Shown in pieces: positions 6,619 to 15,091 of a stretch of DNA of 64,000 bases (positions within the stretch are counted from its first letter, which is position 1; every line of letters starts with the position of its first letter). Made by a program: the position numbers and the translations under genes. The DNA lies in NCBI RefSeq assembly GCF_016756535.1, contig NZ_AP023247.1, forward strand, positions 6,262,501 to 6,326,500. The letters run 5' to 3'. The DNA is from Mesorhizobium sp. 131-2-1 (lineage in GTDB: Bacteria; Pseudomonadota; Alphaproteobacteria; Rhizobiales; Rhizobiaceae). The notes under the pieces were generated by a model. The model saw only the letters and a list, made by a program, of their open reading frames with translations. It ran no database searches and was not told the origin of the DNA.

Positions 6619-9282
6619 TTAATCGGGGGCTAGATTTCCGTGCTCTTCGCTTGGATAGGCCTGCCGCGCTTCGGCTCTGGCCTCTAGATGCAAGAACCCA
6701 AATGGTTCCGTCCGCATGATGGGAACCAGCTTGGATTCCATGTCTATTGCGTCAACCAACCTCGCGCAGGTGCCAGCTACTGGGAACTCCCGCAGAACAT
6801 CCCTCATCTCGCGGACGTCACGCGTGGTATCGTGTGCAAGAAACGAATGCTCGGGCAGGCCCTTGATGTCGCGAATGTAAACGGGCGTCGACACGTTAAT
6901 CGGGCCGCCTCCGAAGTCGGCGAGCCCTTGCAAGTTGACCGTCTTGCTGTAGGGCACATCCGCCAAGAGCTCGCACCGGTGCACATGAGTAAAGCTTGAC
7001 GTGCCTAGGCCGACAATCAATCCAGCTGAACGGCTTATCTCACCAAAAATCGAATCGTCACCGAACGGATCGTATTTCCACCAATCGGCTTCGCATAATT
7101 CCTGCGCTCTCGGGCCTGTCACGACCATCGAATAGGCGGGATGTTTGGTGCGCCCAGCAGGAAGCTCCCGCAATACAAGATCTGCCAAAACTCCTGCTTC
7201 AGACTTGGTCTCAGTCCAATGAAAACGCTGTGTGGTACAGTAACTCAACGTGAAAGCAGGCAGCATAACGGTAGAGGACGAAGCGATTCGCTCAATCCAA
7301 TCAAGAAGAATTTTCGTTACCTCCTTGGCGGCTACATTCCTTAAAGCTACTAGAGATGAGTGCAGTACAATCGTGCTGGGAGCTCGCTTTTCAATGTATT
7401 CGATAATTTGCGCCAACTCGTCCCTAAAGTCGACCCCCTGCCCGCTCTTCCCTGAGGAGTTCGCAAGAGATTCGCAGCGATCCATCGGTTGAATTCGCCG
7501 TGCCCACTCCCCGAGCGACTGATCTTGCTCTTGATAGACGTCCTCGCCAAACATGAGGCCAGCTTCAGCCAACTTGAGTTGGATATCGAGGAAGTTCAAT
7601 GAATCTATGTCACACTCCCGAGCGGTTAAGCTGGCAAATACCCATCTTCCCTTGGTGGCGTGTACCGCTTCCAGCAAGAGATCTAACGGTGACCCCGCCG
7701 GATGTTCCGTCTGAGGTTTGGCGTGGTTCATGTTCGCCCTGAGCGCCTCCTTGGCAATTCTCTCAAGGGCGCGTTGGTCGAGTTTTCCATTGGCAGTAAA
7801 AGGAAGCCCGACAAGAGGCACAACGAGCCGCGGAACACGATCATTTGGGAGCATATCCGATAGTCGCCGATGAACTTTCACCACATCGGCGTCCGCGGGC
7901 GTCACCATGCAGACCAGATCCTGGCCCTTGTCGCCGTCTTTTTCCACCACGACCACCGCTGAATCCATGCATAGACCTGTCTTATCGATGGCGCTGGTAA
8001 TCTCCCCTTTCTCCAGTCGGGTTCCTCGATACTTGATCTGATCATCGTTTCGTCCAAGAAAGCGCAATCCGTGTTCTTCGGAAGCCACGACATAGTCCCC
8101 AGTACGGTACAGCACTTGTTCCCCGTTAGCCGTCAAAGATGGCACGAAGCGAAGTTTCGACTGTGGTTCGTCCGCCACGTAGCGTTGGGACGTCTGCACA
8201 CCGCCCACCCAGAGCTCGCCCTCGACTTCAAAACCAACCTCGCAGTTGTTTTGGTCAAGAACATAGAAATCAACGTTGCAAGCTGGTTTTCCGATGAACA
8301 TCGGGAGGTCGACATCGCAACGGCTGCAATAGTGGTGACTAACGGCAACACAGCACTCGGTTGGGCCGTAGCTGTTTACCAGCGTAGCGTTTGGAAGAAT
8401 CGAGTAAAATCGCCGCCGGACCGAATCCGGTAAGGATTCACCGTTGCAAACCACATATTTGAGATCCGTGAACCGCTCCGCTACATGGGGCAGACGCTCA
8501 AGAGTTCCAAGGAAGCGTCGCAGCAGTGTTGGAACCATTTGAAGGACGTTCGTTCCGCTGTGAATTAGGAACTCAATCGTTTGAATGATCTGCGCTTGCG
8601 GTTGCGTAGTAGGCAAGATAATTGTCCCGCCGGTCGCAAACGGTACGAAGAATTCTGGGATTGAGACGTCGAATGCTGGTCGCGTAAGTTGCGAGATGCT
8701 GGTGCCCTCCGAGAAATCGATCATCTCGATATACCAGTCGACCAGATTCAGGAGAGCTGCCTGGGAGACCGGTACCCCCTTGGGGATCCCCGTGCTCCCG
8801 GAGGTGTGCATGATGTATGCTATGTTTGAGAAGGCTGAGTAGATACCTTGGCGTGTCGAAAGGCGCTCAACGCGCATCGAACCCCTCGGATCCCGACACA
8901 CCATGGCATTGGCGTTGGTGTTTCGGATTATATGGGCTAACCGCTCGTCTGAATCCGATGGATCAACGGGCACGAAGGCAGCGCCCAGCATTTGGGTTGC
9001 AAGAATGACGGTGACAAGATCAACTGATCGAGGAAGTTTGACAATCACCGCGTCACCGGGACGGACGCCGACAGTCTCGAGCCGACAGATAAGGCTGGAC
9101 GCAGACATGCCCAAATCCCGATAGCTTACTTCGCCGCTCTCGTTCGTACGAACAGCCGTGTTGGACGCGAATTTATCCAGAGTTTCGGCAATAACAGCGG
9201 CTATATTGTCGTGTCCAAAACGTAACGGCCGGCGCGGACCGGACAGGGTCGGCATCAGAGTCTGCATCGTAGGCATCCCCAT
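6619..9282 (-). CDS. NRPS-like enzyme: adenylation domain, carrier domain, AAC(3)-type acyltransferase domain
   Basis: This 887-residue protein combines three domains. An amino-acid adenylation domain spans about residues 25-520: core motifs HTSGSTGIPKG (159-169), NSYGPTE (303-309), YRTGD (392-396), GRNDDQIKYRG (410-420) and NGKLD with the A10 lysine at 500. A carrier domain follows at about 530-600, with the phosphopantetheine serine likely at 561 (CDIDSL). The C-terminus (about 635-870) resembles aminoglycoside 3-N-acetyltransferases: TIVLHSSL, VMLPAFTL, GRTKHPAYSM, and GLGTSSFTHVH. There is no condensation, thioesterase or reductase domain. The simplest reading, which is inference, is that an amino acid is activated, loaded on the carrier, and passed to an amine acceptor by the acetyltransferase-like domain. 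A hand-made specificity code (roughly D-V-P-Q-V-N-S-V-A-K) matches no substrate I can name. Confidence 0.88.
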   Translation of the reverse strand: MGMPTMQTLMPTLSGPRRPLRFGHDNIAAVIAETLDKFASNTAVRTNESGEVSYRDLGMSASSLICRLETVGVRPGDAVIVKLPRSVDLVTVILATQMLGAAFVPVDPSDSDERLAHIIRNTNANAMVCRDPRGSMRVERLSTRQGIYSAFSNIAYIMHTSGSTGIPKGVPVSQAALLNLVDWYIEMIDFSEGTSISQLTRPAFDVSIPEFFVPFATGGTIILPTTQPQAQIIQTIEFLIHSGTNVLQMVPTLLRRFLGTLERLPHVAERFTDLKYVVCNGESLPDSVRRRFYSILPNATLVNSYGPTECCVAVSHHYCSRCDVDLPMFIGKPACNVDFYVLDQNNCEVGFEVEGELWVGGVQTSQRYVADEPQSKLRFVPSLTANGEQVLYRTGDYVVASEEHGLRFLGRNDDQIKYRGTRLEKGEITSAIDKTGLCMDSAVVVVEKDGDKGQDLVCMVTPADADVVKVHRRLSDMLPNDRVPRLVVPLVGLPFTANGKLDQRALERIAKEALRANMNHAKPQTEHPAGSPLDLLLEAVHATKGRWVFASLTARECDIDSLNFLDIQLKLAEAGLMFGEDVYQEQDQSLGEWARRIQPMDRCESLANSSGKSGQGVDFRDELAQIIEYIEKRAPSTIVLHSSLVALRNVAAKEVTKILLDWIERIASSSTVMLPAFTLSYCTTQRFHWTETKSEAGVLADLVLRELPAGRTKHPAYSMVVTGPRAQELCEADWWKYDPFGDDSIFGEISRSAGLIVGLGTSSFTHVHRCELLADVPYSKTVNLQGLADFGGGPINVSTPVYIRDIKGLPEHSFLAHDTTRDVREMRDVLREFPVAGTCARLVDAIDMESKLVPIMRTEPFGFLHLEARAEARQAYPSEEHGNLAPD

Positions 9283-10017
9283 TGCAGTTTTCCGTCAACC
9301 GCCCGCGCTTACATGGGACGCCTCGCGGTGAAGAGGCCCAGTCGCAGTTGGCAGACCACGTGAGCGCGGCCAATCTGATTTTGTCTAGCGTCGCGACTTA
9401 GGAGCTTCAACAATCGTGCCAACTACGCCGAGAGAGCGTTCAAGGAAATTATCTTCAAGGTATTCAATGGCTTTGGACTCTGCAGCAGGACATCAGGTCT
9501 AGCACTACCTGTCGCGATCTCCATAAACCGGACAATAGTAGTCGGGTTTCCGACGCGGTCGGTTGTCTGTCGCGTACAACGAGCAGAATGGGATCGACGG
9601 CAAAGAGGAGAAGGCTTCGTTCGTGCGCTCAACGAAACCGGCAGTCCTGGGCGTGTTCCGGCGCCCTCGCTCCGCTGCCTGATCGTGCTTTCGCAACGCA
9701 GCCGACCACCATTCCAGACAGATCACGAGCTGGGATCGCCCATCATGAGCTTACCCTCGACAATGGTCGAACCGTCCTGTTCGCGCATTTCCAGGCAAAT
9801 GCTCTACGACAGTACCGGGCTGTCATTTCCCGCCCGCTACGTCCCACGGGACGAAACGCGGAAACAAGGGGTTTCTACGGACCGCGCCGCCCTGCCACTG
9901 ATAGAGCGGCATGCAACGGCGCCGATAGCGACCCGTTACCCTGTGTGACTTTGATGTTGGTAATCTCCATAGGACTTGCCAACAGAGGCTTTGCTCGGAG
10001 AGGTGACATCGCCAACG
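9283..10017. other. Intergenic stretch, possible insertion-sequence relic
   Basis: About 735 bases between the adenylation gene and the second M19 gene hold no intact gene. On the minus strand near 9590-9690 a short frame reads GRRNTPRTAGFVERTNEAF, which resembles the end of an integrase-core transposase (the PxTNGKVERF-type motif), so an old insertion sequence may have separated the two gene groups. The adenylation gene would need either read-through or its own promoter here. Confidence 0.35.
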
Positions 10018-11151
10018 CTAAACCCAGACTGCGGCAGCTACCCTTGCGAAGTTCCGCCCCATGATCTTCTTCACGTCTGAGTCACTGTACTGCCGAAGCA
10101 AAAGGCCCTCAGCGATGTCAGGGAGCTGCTCCGGGAGGATGAACCGCCATGACGAATAGTCCCATTGAACGGCTTCTGACTCCGGCCAGACATTGGGAAA
10201 TTCCTTGACCAGGTTTGGCATCTCGTCAGGATCCAGGACGGCGTCCAAGCCAAGGCCAACATGGTCGACGCCCACTAGGTTCGCCACGTAGTCGATGTGG
10301 TTGACGATCGTCTCGGGCGTACAATCCTGATCCGCGGCCATGTATTTGCTGACGCCGTTGATACCCACCACCCCGCCGATCCGGGCGCAGGCCTTGATCT
10401 GGTCGTCGCGGAGATTGCGCTCGTGGTCCCAGAGCGCCCGCGGATTGGAGTGTGTGAAAATGACAGGCGTCTTGGAAATCTCCATGATTTCCATCGAAGA
10501 GCGGTAGCCAGTGTGCGTACAGTCGACCAGCATGCCGACACGATTCATCTCAGCAATGGCATCGCGACCAAGTGGCGTCAGCGGGACGTCCTCATCTGTA
10601 CAACCACCACCAAACGCGTTGTTCTTGTTATAGGCCAGGTTCATTTGGCGTACGCCGAGACGGTGATAAGCGCCGATCATTTCGATGTTCTGGTCGAGAG
10701 CGTTGGCACCTTCCAGATCGAGTGCAACGGCTAGCTTGCCCTCTCGTTTGGCCCGTTCCACGTCGGCAAACCGGTCGACGATCACATAGTTGTCGCTATG
10801 AAGCTCGAGCCATCTACGGTAGTGCGCCGCACAGCGAAGCGATTCCTGCCAAGACAGGGCGTCCCATCCCACATTAAGACCAATGAACGTTGCCCCACCA
10901 TCGCGCCAGCGCGAGAGGAAACTCAAATCCAAAGTGGGACGGCAAGCGACGCCGGCGTGGGTGTCCCAAACGATCGAGTCAGCAAGCAGCTTTCGTGCCG
11001 CTTGAGCTGTTTCCCGTTCACTGTTGAAAGTATTGGCCACGATTTCGCCCCAACTTGCTCGAAATTTGGATGCGCTTAACCTGCCGCGCTCGAAAGGTTT
11101 CGAGCGCGGTAGGAGGCGTCGTATTGCTTTGATCAGGCTTCGAACCAGCAA
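10018..11151 (-). CDS. Membrane dipeptidase-like protein, peptidase family M19
   Basis: This is a second M19 (renal dipeptidase-type) protein. Metal-site motifs visible by eye are WDTHAGV near residue 63 (histidine kept, the second ligand aspartate replaced by glycine), LDLEGANAL near residue 126 (glutamate kept), VDCTHTG (histidine kept) and FTHSN (histidine kept). It is therefore closer to a canonical enzyme than the M19 protein at 3.8-4.8 kb. The longest frame starts at a TTG (11151) overlapping the binding-protein gene by 19 bases; a GTG at 11040 with a G-rich upstream stretch is an alternative that would remove a basic N-terminal extension. The gene is coupled to the upstream binding-protein gene, which suggests hydrolysis of the imported compound. 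No signal peptide is obvious. Confidence 0.88.
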   Translation of the reverse strand: MLVRSLIKAIRRLLPRSKPFERGRLSASKFRASWGEIVANTFNSERETAQAARKLLADSIVWDTHAGVACRPTLDLSFLSRWRDGGATFIGLNVGWDALSWQESLRCAAHYRRWLELHSDNYVIVDRFADVERAKREGKLAVALDLEGANALDQNIEMIGAYHRLGVRQMNLAYNKNNAFGGGCTDEDVPLTPLGRDAIAEMNRVGMLVDCTHTGYRSSMEIMEISKTPVIFTHSNPRALWDHERNLRDDQIKACARIGGVVGINGVSKYMAADQDCTPETIVNHIDYVANLVGVDHVGLGLDAVLDPDEMPNLVKEFPNVWPESEAVQWDYSSWRFILPEQLPDIAEGLLLRQYSDSDVKKIMGRNFARVAAAVWV

Positions 11152-12698
11152 CGCGCGAAGTTTTTAGCCTCGCCGTGGAAGTGATTTCCTACGAAACCCT
11201 GGACATTTTTCGCCAAGCCGTTGATGGAGGTCGAAAACATCAAGGTTATGTGGCCTGCGTCCTCCTGCACCATTTTGGCGGCATCATGATATAGGGACTT
11301 GCGCTTGTCGGTATCTAATTCCGACCTGGCTTGGGCCAAAAGCTTGTCAAACTCCGGTCGGTACCAGTTCCCATCATTCCAGGGCGAGTCGCTAGCGAAA
11401 GGCTGCGTGAACGCCTGGTCTTCCGTGGCCAAACTGCCGAAATAGGAGGCGCAGAACGGCTTTTTCATCCAAACGTCGCTCCAATAACCGTCGGCCGGCA
11501 CACGTTTAGGATTGATAGTAATGCCAGCTTTGGCCGCCGATTGCTGGAAGATTTCTGCGGCGTTGACGGCTCCGGGGAACACGGACTCGGACACGTAGAG
11601 ATCGATCGCCCCGCTGTGGCCAGACTTCTTGTAGTGGAAGCTGGCTTTATCCGGATCGTACGTGTGCTGAGGCAGTTCGGAATAGAGCGGATAGATCGAA
11701 TTGATCGGATTGTCGTTGCCTATGGTGCCGTATCCCGCCTGCGTGGTTTTTAAGATCAAACTTCGATCAACCGCATATTTGAGCGCTAACCGCAAGTCGG
11801 GATTGTCGAATGGCGCTTTGTTCGTCTGCATCACGAAATAGTTGAACGTGGTTGTATCCGCTACGTCGATCTTGACCGACGGGGAGCTCTTTAGCCGCCC
11901 GACAATGTTCGGTGTGAGTTCCGAGGCAAAGTGTGTTGAGCCCGCCAGGAGTGAGGATACGCGGGCCATATCATCATTGATCACCAGAATCTCAAGCTCA
12001 TCGAACAGTGGCTGCTCTGGCCTGAAATACTTCGGATTCCGCCTAAAGTTATAGCGGACGCCTGGTTGCGCCGAGGCAAGGATAAACGGTCCCGTTCCAA
12101 TTCCCTTGGCGGGGTCTTGTCCTTCGGGTTGAGCAATCAGCGCCGCATTGGTCATCAGGTACGGAAAGTTGACGTCCGGAGCAGCCAGGGTAACCGTCAA
12201 TTGGTGAGGGTCGTTCACCTTGATATCCGTGATCGCTTTCATCAGGGCAGCGGCGCCCGATTTCGTGTCGGGGCCGCGGTGGCGGTTCAGCGAGTACACC
12301 ATGTCCTTGGCGGTGAATTCTTTTCCGTTGTGAAAGGTGACGTCTTTTCTCAGGGTAAATGTCCAGGTCTTTCCGCCGTCGCTCGGCTCCCAGCTCTCAG
12401 CCAACTCGCTGGCCAATTTTCCATCCGTAGTGCGCTCCAGCAGCCGATTGCCAAGCTGATAGGAGACAAACAGCGGGACCGAGGAAGGCATATTCGTAGG
12501 GTCAACCGTATCGGTGGTCGATCCACCCTTGACCCCGGCGACAAATTTACCGCCGCGTCGCGGTGTTTGAGCAAATGCCGTTGTCGGCAGAACAATGCGG
12601 CCAACAGCTCCGGCTATGCCGAGACCTACAGATCCACGGAGCAAAGCTCGTCGATCAAGCTTGAACAACGGCTTCTTGCTCGACTCTTCAAAATCCAT
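11133..12698 (-). CDS. ABC transporter substrate-binding protein, family 5, Tat-exported
   Basis: This is a second family-5 (peptide-type) binding protein of 521 residues. The ATG at 12698 is chosen because GGGAG lies 6 bases upstream and it places a twin-arginine signal at the N-terminus: LDRRALLRG followed by a hydrophobic stretch and TTAFAQ. Export in folded form by the Tat route is therefore likely. Family hallmarks include ELAESWEPSDGGKTWTFTLR, DVTFHNGKEFTAKDMVYSLN and LRLALKYAVDRSLIL. No permease or ATPase genes accompany it, so it may feed the transporter encoded at 0-2 kb, which has its own binding protein. It heads the operon with the second M19 gene and is divergent from the LysR gene. 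Confidence 0.92.
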   Translation of the reverse strand: MDFEESSKKPLFKLDRRALLRGSVGLGIAGAVGRIVLPTTAFAQTPRRGGKFVAGVKGGSTTDTVDPTNMPSSVPLFVSYQLGNRLLERTTDGKLASELAESWEPSDGGKTWTFTLRKDVTFHNGKEFTAKDMVYSLNRHRGPDTKSGAAALMKAITDIKVNDPHQLTVTLAAPDVNFPYLMTNAALIAQPEGQDPAKGIGTGPFILASAQPGVRYNFRRNPKYFRPEQPLFDELEILVINDDMARVSSLLAGSTHFASELTPNIVGRLKSSPSVKIDVADTTTFNYFVMQTNKAPFDNPDLRLALKYAVDRSLILKTTQAGYGTIGNDNPINSIYPLYSELPQHTYDPDKASFHYKKSGHSGAIDLYVSESVFPGAVNAAEIFQQSAAKAGITINPKRVPADGYWSDVWMKKPFCASYFGSLATEDQAFTQPFASDSPWNDGNWYRPEFDKLLAQARSELDTDKRKSLYHDAAKMVQEDAGHITLMFSTSINGLAKNVQGFVGNHFHGEAKNFARCWFEA

Positions 12699-12901
12699 CG
12701 TTAGCTCCCATTGGCTTTGGCGGCCGTCAACGGCGGTTCCCTTGTGGGTTTCTCGTCCGGGCGATCGTCGCTTCAACGTCGCAACTCTAGCTTCCGAATT
12801 ACCGGCGTCCCAATACAACTTGGGCACCGATTATTGTTGATTTTGTTATGAATGGGGGGGATAAAAGTGGCAGTCGGTATCGCATTGTATGGAACACTTG
12901 G

Positions 12902-13804
12902 ATGGCATCTCCGTCCCTTGAAATGAGGGAGCTTCGTGCCTTTGTGGCTGTTGCGGAGGAGCTAAGCTTTGTGGGTGCTGCGAAGCGGCTTAATGTTGCC
13001 CAGCCGGCCTTGAGCAGGACAATCAGCATGCTGGAAGCCAAGCTCGGCGTGCAGCTTCTAGACCGGACGACCCGATCAACACATGTCACCCTGGCCGGCA
13101 AAGTCTTTCTGGCGGAAGCGCACTATACGCTGGCTCAAATGAAAAGGGCGGTTCAGCTCACCCAAGAGGCAGAGATCGGCCTCACGGGCGAATTGCGAGT
13201 TGGCTACATGGATTTTGCGATCCACGGCCCAATGGTACCTCTCCTGGCTGAATTCAAGCGGACTCATCCGCTTGTGAAAGTCAGCTTGAAACGTCATCGA
13301 TCAGACGCACAGTCGACCGATCTTAACGCCAATCGTATCGATGTTGGCTTTGCCGTGAGGCACCGCTTTCAGGGCAACGTAGAAGTAAGGCCGTTCACGC
13401 AAGAGGCGTTGGTCGCCGTTATCAGCCGACACCACCGCCTCGCGGAACAGGAACGCGTTTCATTGAGTGAACTTGCTGACGAGCCGTTCGTTATGGGGGA
13501 TCGCGAGGGCTGGGAACTTTACCTGCCGACCGTGGAGGCTTTCTGTGCAACTGCCGGGTTCGTGCCGAGGATCGCCCTTGAGGCGCAGGATGGCGCTGCC
13601 ATCTTCAGTATGGTGGCAGCAGGCCTTGGCATTACGGTTTATCCATCATGCGTCAGGAATGCTGAACTACCAAACCTGGTGATTAAAGAATTTGTCGAGG
13701 CTTCGCCACTTGTGGAAACATTTGTTCTAACCAGACAGGCAGGCTACTCGTTGGTAACCGGCAAGATGGTGACCTACCTCCAGCATCTGCTATCGGTGAG
13801 GTAG
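12902..13804 (+). CDS. LysR-family transcriptional regulator
   Basis: This is a 300-residue LysR-type regulator with an N-terminal winged helix-turn-helix (MRELRAFVAVAEELSFVGAAKRLNVAQPALSRTI in the first 40 residues of the domain) and a C-terminal effector-binding domain containing AAGLGITVYPS. The start at 12902 is preferred over the longer frame from 12848 because it places the helix-turn-helix at the usual distance from the N-terminus; a start at MRELRAF a few codons later is also possible. It is transcribed divergently from the binding-protein/M19 operon with about 200 bases between them, the typical arrangement for a LysR regulator controlling its neighbour. The likely inducer is the imported or synthesised compound of this cluster. 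Confidence 0.9.
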   Translation: MASPSLEMRELRAFVAVAEELSFVGAAKRLNVAQPALSRTISMLEAKLGVQLLDRTTRSTHVTLAGKVFLAEAHYTLAQMKRAVQLTQEAEIGLTGELRVGYMDFAIHGPMVPLLAEFKRTHPLVKVSLKRHRSDAQSTDLNANRIDVGFAVRHRFQGNVEVRPFTQEALVAVISRHHRLAEQERVSLSELADEPFVMGDREGWELYLPTVEAFCATAGFVPRIALEAQDGAAIFSMVAAGLGITVYPSCVRNAELPNLVIKEFVEASPLVETFVLTRQAGYSLVTGKMVTYLQHLLSVR

Positions 13805-13945
13805 TGCCAGGGGTCGCGATCCAGTCACCCCCCGCGTTACGAGACCCTGTTACCACGATGTCTCTAGGCTCTCGGTGATGCTGTAGAGATATTGGGACCG
13901 ACAGGCCGCCGCTACCATTTGCTCGGCTAGTCGTGTGTTGAAAAC

Positions 13946-14048
13946 GACCGTTTTCCGGACACTCGGCCAAGGTGACGTGAAATTGGCAAGACGGCAGCCA
14001 ATTCTGTTCGGAAATTATGTGCGGAATTCTATTGTGCGGAAAACGGTC
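13946..14048. repeat. 12-base inverted repeat upstream of resolvase (possible res/crossover region)
   Basis: GACCGTTTTCCG at 13946-13957 is exactly inverted as CGGAAAACGGTC at 14037-14048, ending about 19 bases before the resolvase start. Serine resolvases commonly bind inverted sites in the region just upstream of their own gene, so this may be the recombination site or an operator. It also marks the boundary between the metabolic cluster and the accessory region. Confidence 0.5.
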
Positions 14049-14066
14049 ATGTGAGACTATCCGTAC

Positions 14067-14642
14067 ATGCTCATCGGATACGCCCGCGTCTCGACTGTCG
14101 ACCAGAACTTGGATCTGCAACGCGACGCCCTGACCCGCGCCGGCTGCACCAAGATTTTCGAGGAAAAGAAGTCGGGCCGTGCCGGCACCAAGCGACCGGA
14201 GTTCGAGGCGGCCCTCGCCTTCCTCCGCCCCGACGACATCCTGGTCGTGTGGAAACTCGACCGGCTCGGCCGGTCTCTCGTCGAGATGATGCGCACGATC
14301 GACACGCTGCGGCGCCAGGAAGTTGCTTTCCAGAGCCTCACCGAGCACTTCGACAGTGAGACCGCGCACGGACGCTTTGCGTTGCAGATGCATGGCGCCA
14401 TGGCAGAGTATTTTCTCGACCTCAACCGCGAGCGGACAATCGAGGGGCTTAAGGCCGCCCTCGCCCGAGGCCGGAAAGGCGGGCGCCGGAAAAAGCTCAC
14501 CGAGGCCGACCTTGAAGCTGCCAGTGCCTTGCTGAAGGCGGGCACGATCCCGGTGGCAGACATCGCCAAGCGGATGGGCGTGGCCCGCACCACGTTCTAC
14601 GCCTATTTCCCGGCCGCCCGCAGCCAGGGGAAGGCGGCCTGA
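14067..14642 (+). CDS. Serine recombinase, Tn3-type resolvase/invertase
   Basis: This 191-residue site-specific recombinase has the catalytic serine motif YARVST (serine at about residue 9), the arginine-containing segment VWKLDRLGRSL near residue 65, the long E-helix region and a C-terminal helix-turn-helix (VADIAKRMGVARTTFYAYF). It is the usual length for Tn3-type resolvases. It sits at the left border of the accessory region and is followed by an HNH-protein gene with a TGATG stop/start overlap. No Tn3 transposase is present in the window, so the element it belongs to is incomplete or it acts on its own. Confidence 0.93.
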   Translation: MLIGYARVSTVDQNLDLQRDALTRAGCTKIFEEKKSGRAGTKRPEFEAALAFLRPDDILVVWKLDRLGRSLVEMMRTIDTLRRQEVAFQSLTEHFDSETAHGRFALQMHGAMAEYFLDLNRERTIEGLKAALARGRKGGRRKKLTEADLEAASALLKAGTIPVADIAKRMGVARTTFYAYFPAARSQGKAA

Positions 14643-15070
14643 TGCCGATCCGCAAGCACCGCCGCTGGTTCTACCCGATCGATTGGCCGGAGCTGTCCCA
14701 ATGGGTGCGGTTCAAGCGCGCCAAAGGCCGTTGCGAAGACTGCGGCCGGCCTCACGGCAAGACAGTCGCGCACCTAGGCGACGGCCGCTGGTGGGACGAT
14801 GAAGCTGTTGTTTGGCGGTCTGGCGCGGGGAAGGCCTTGCCTGACCTCCCTCCCCTCTTTGAGTGCTCGGAGCCGATCCTGCATACGAAGGTGGCGCTGG
14901 CGGCGGCGCATCTTGACCACGACCTGTCAAATAACGCGCCGAAGAACCTGCGGGCGTTCTGCCAGAGGTGCCACATGCTGCACGACAAGCCCGAGCACCT
15001 CCGGCAGCGTGATCTTACCTACAAGAAGCGCAGGGCTGTAGGCGACCTGTTCGGCGGCCGCTACGAATAG
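14642..15070 (+). CDS. HNH-endonuclease-like zinc protein
   Basis: This 142-residue protein carries two cysteine pairs (CEDCG near residue 31 and CQRCH near residue 103) and an AHLDHD ... NAPKNLRAFCQRCH core, which is the HNH nuclease pattern with structural zinc. The start codon overlaps the resolvase stop by one base, so the two are translated together. Small HNH proteins of this kind are common beside recombinases on mobile elements. The target is unknown, and a role in element mobility or in restriction is inference only. Confidence 0.8.
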   Translation: MPIRKHRRWFYPIDWPELSQWVRFKRAKGRCEDCGRPHGKTVAHLGDGRWWDDEAVVWRSGAGKALPDLPPLFECSEPILHTKVALAAAHLDHDLSNNAPKNLRAFCQRCHMLHDKPEHLRQRDLTYKKRRAVGDLFGGRYE

Positions 15071-15091
15071 GTAACAGCGGCCTAGCCGCCT

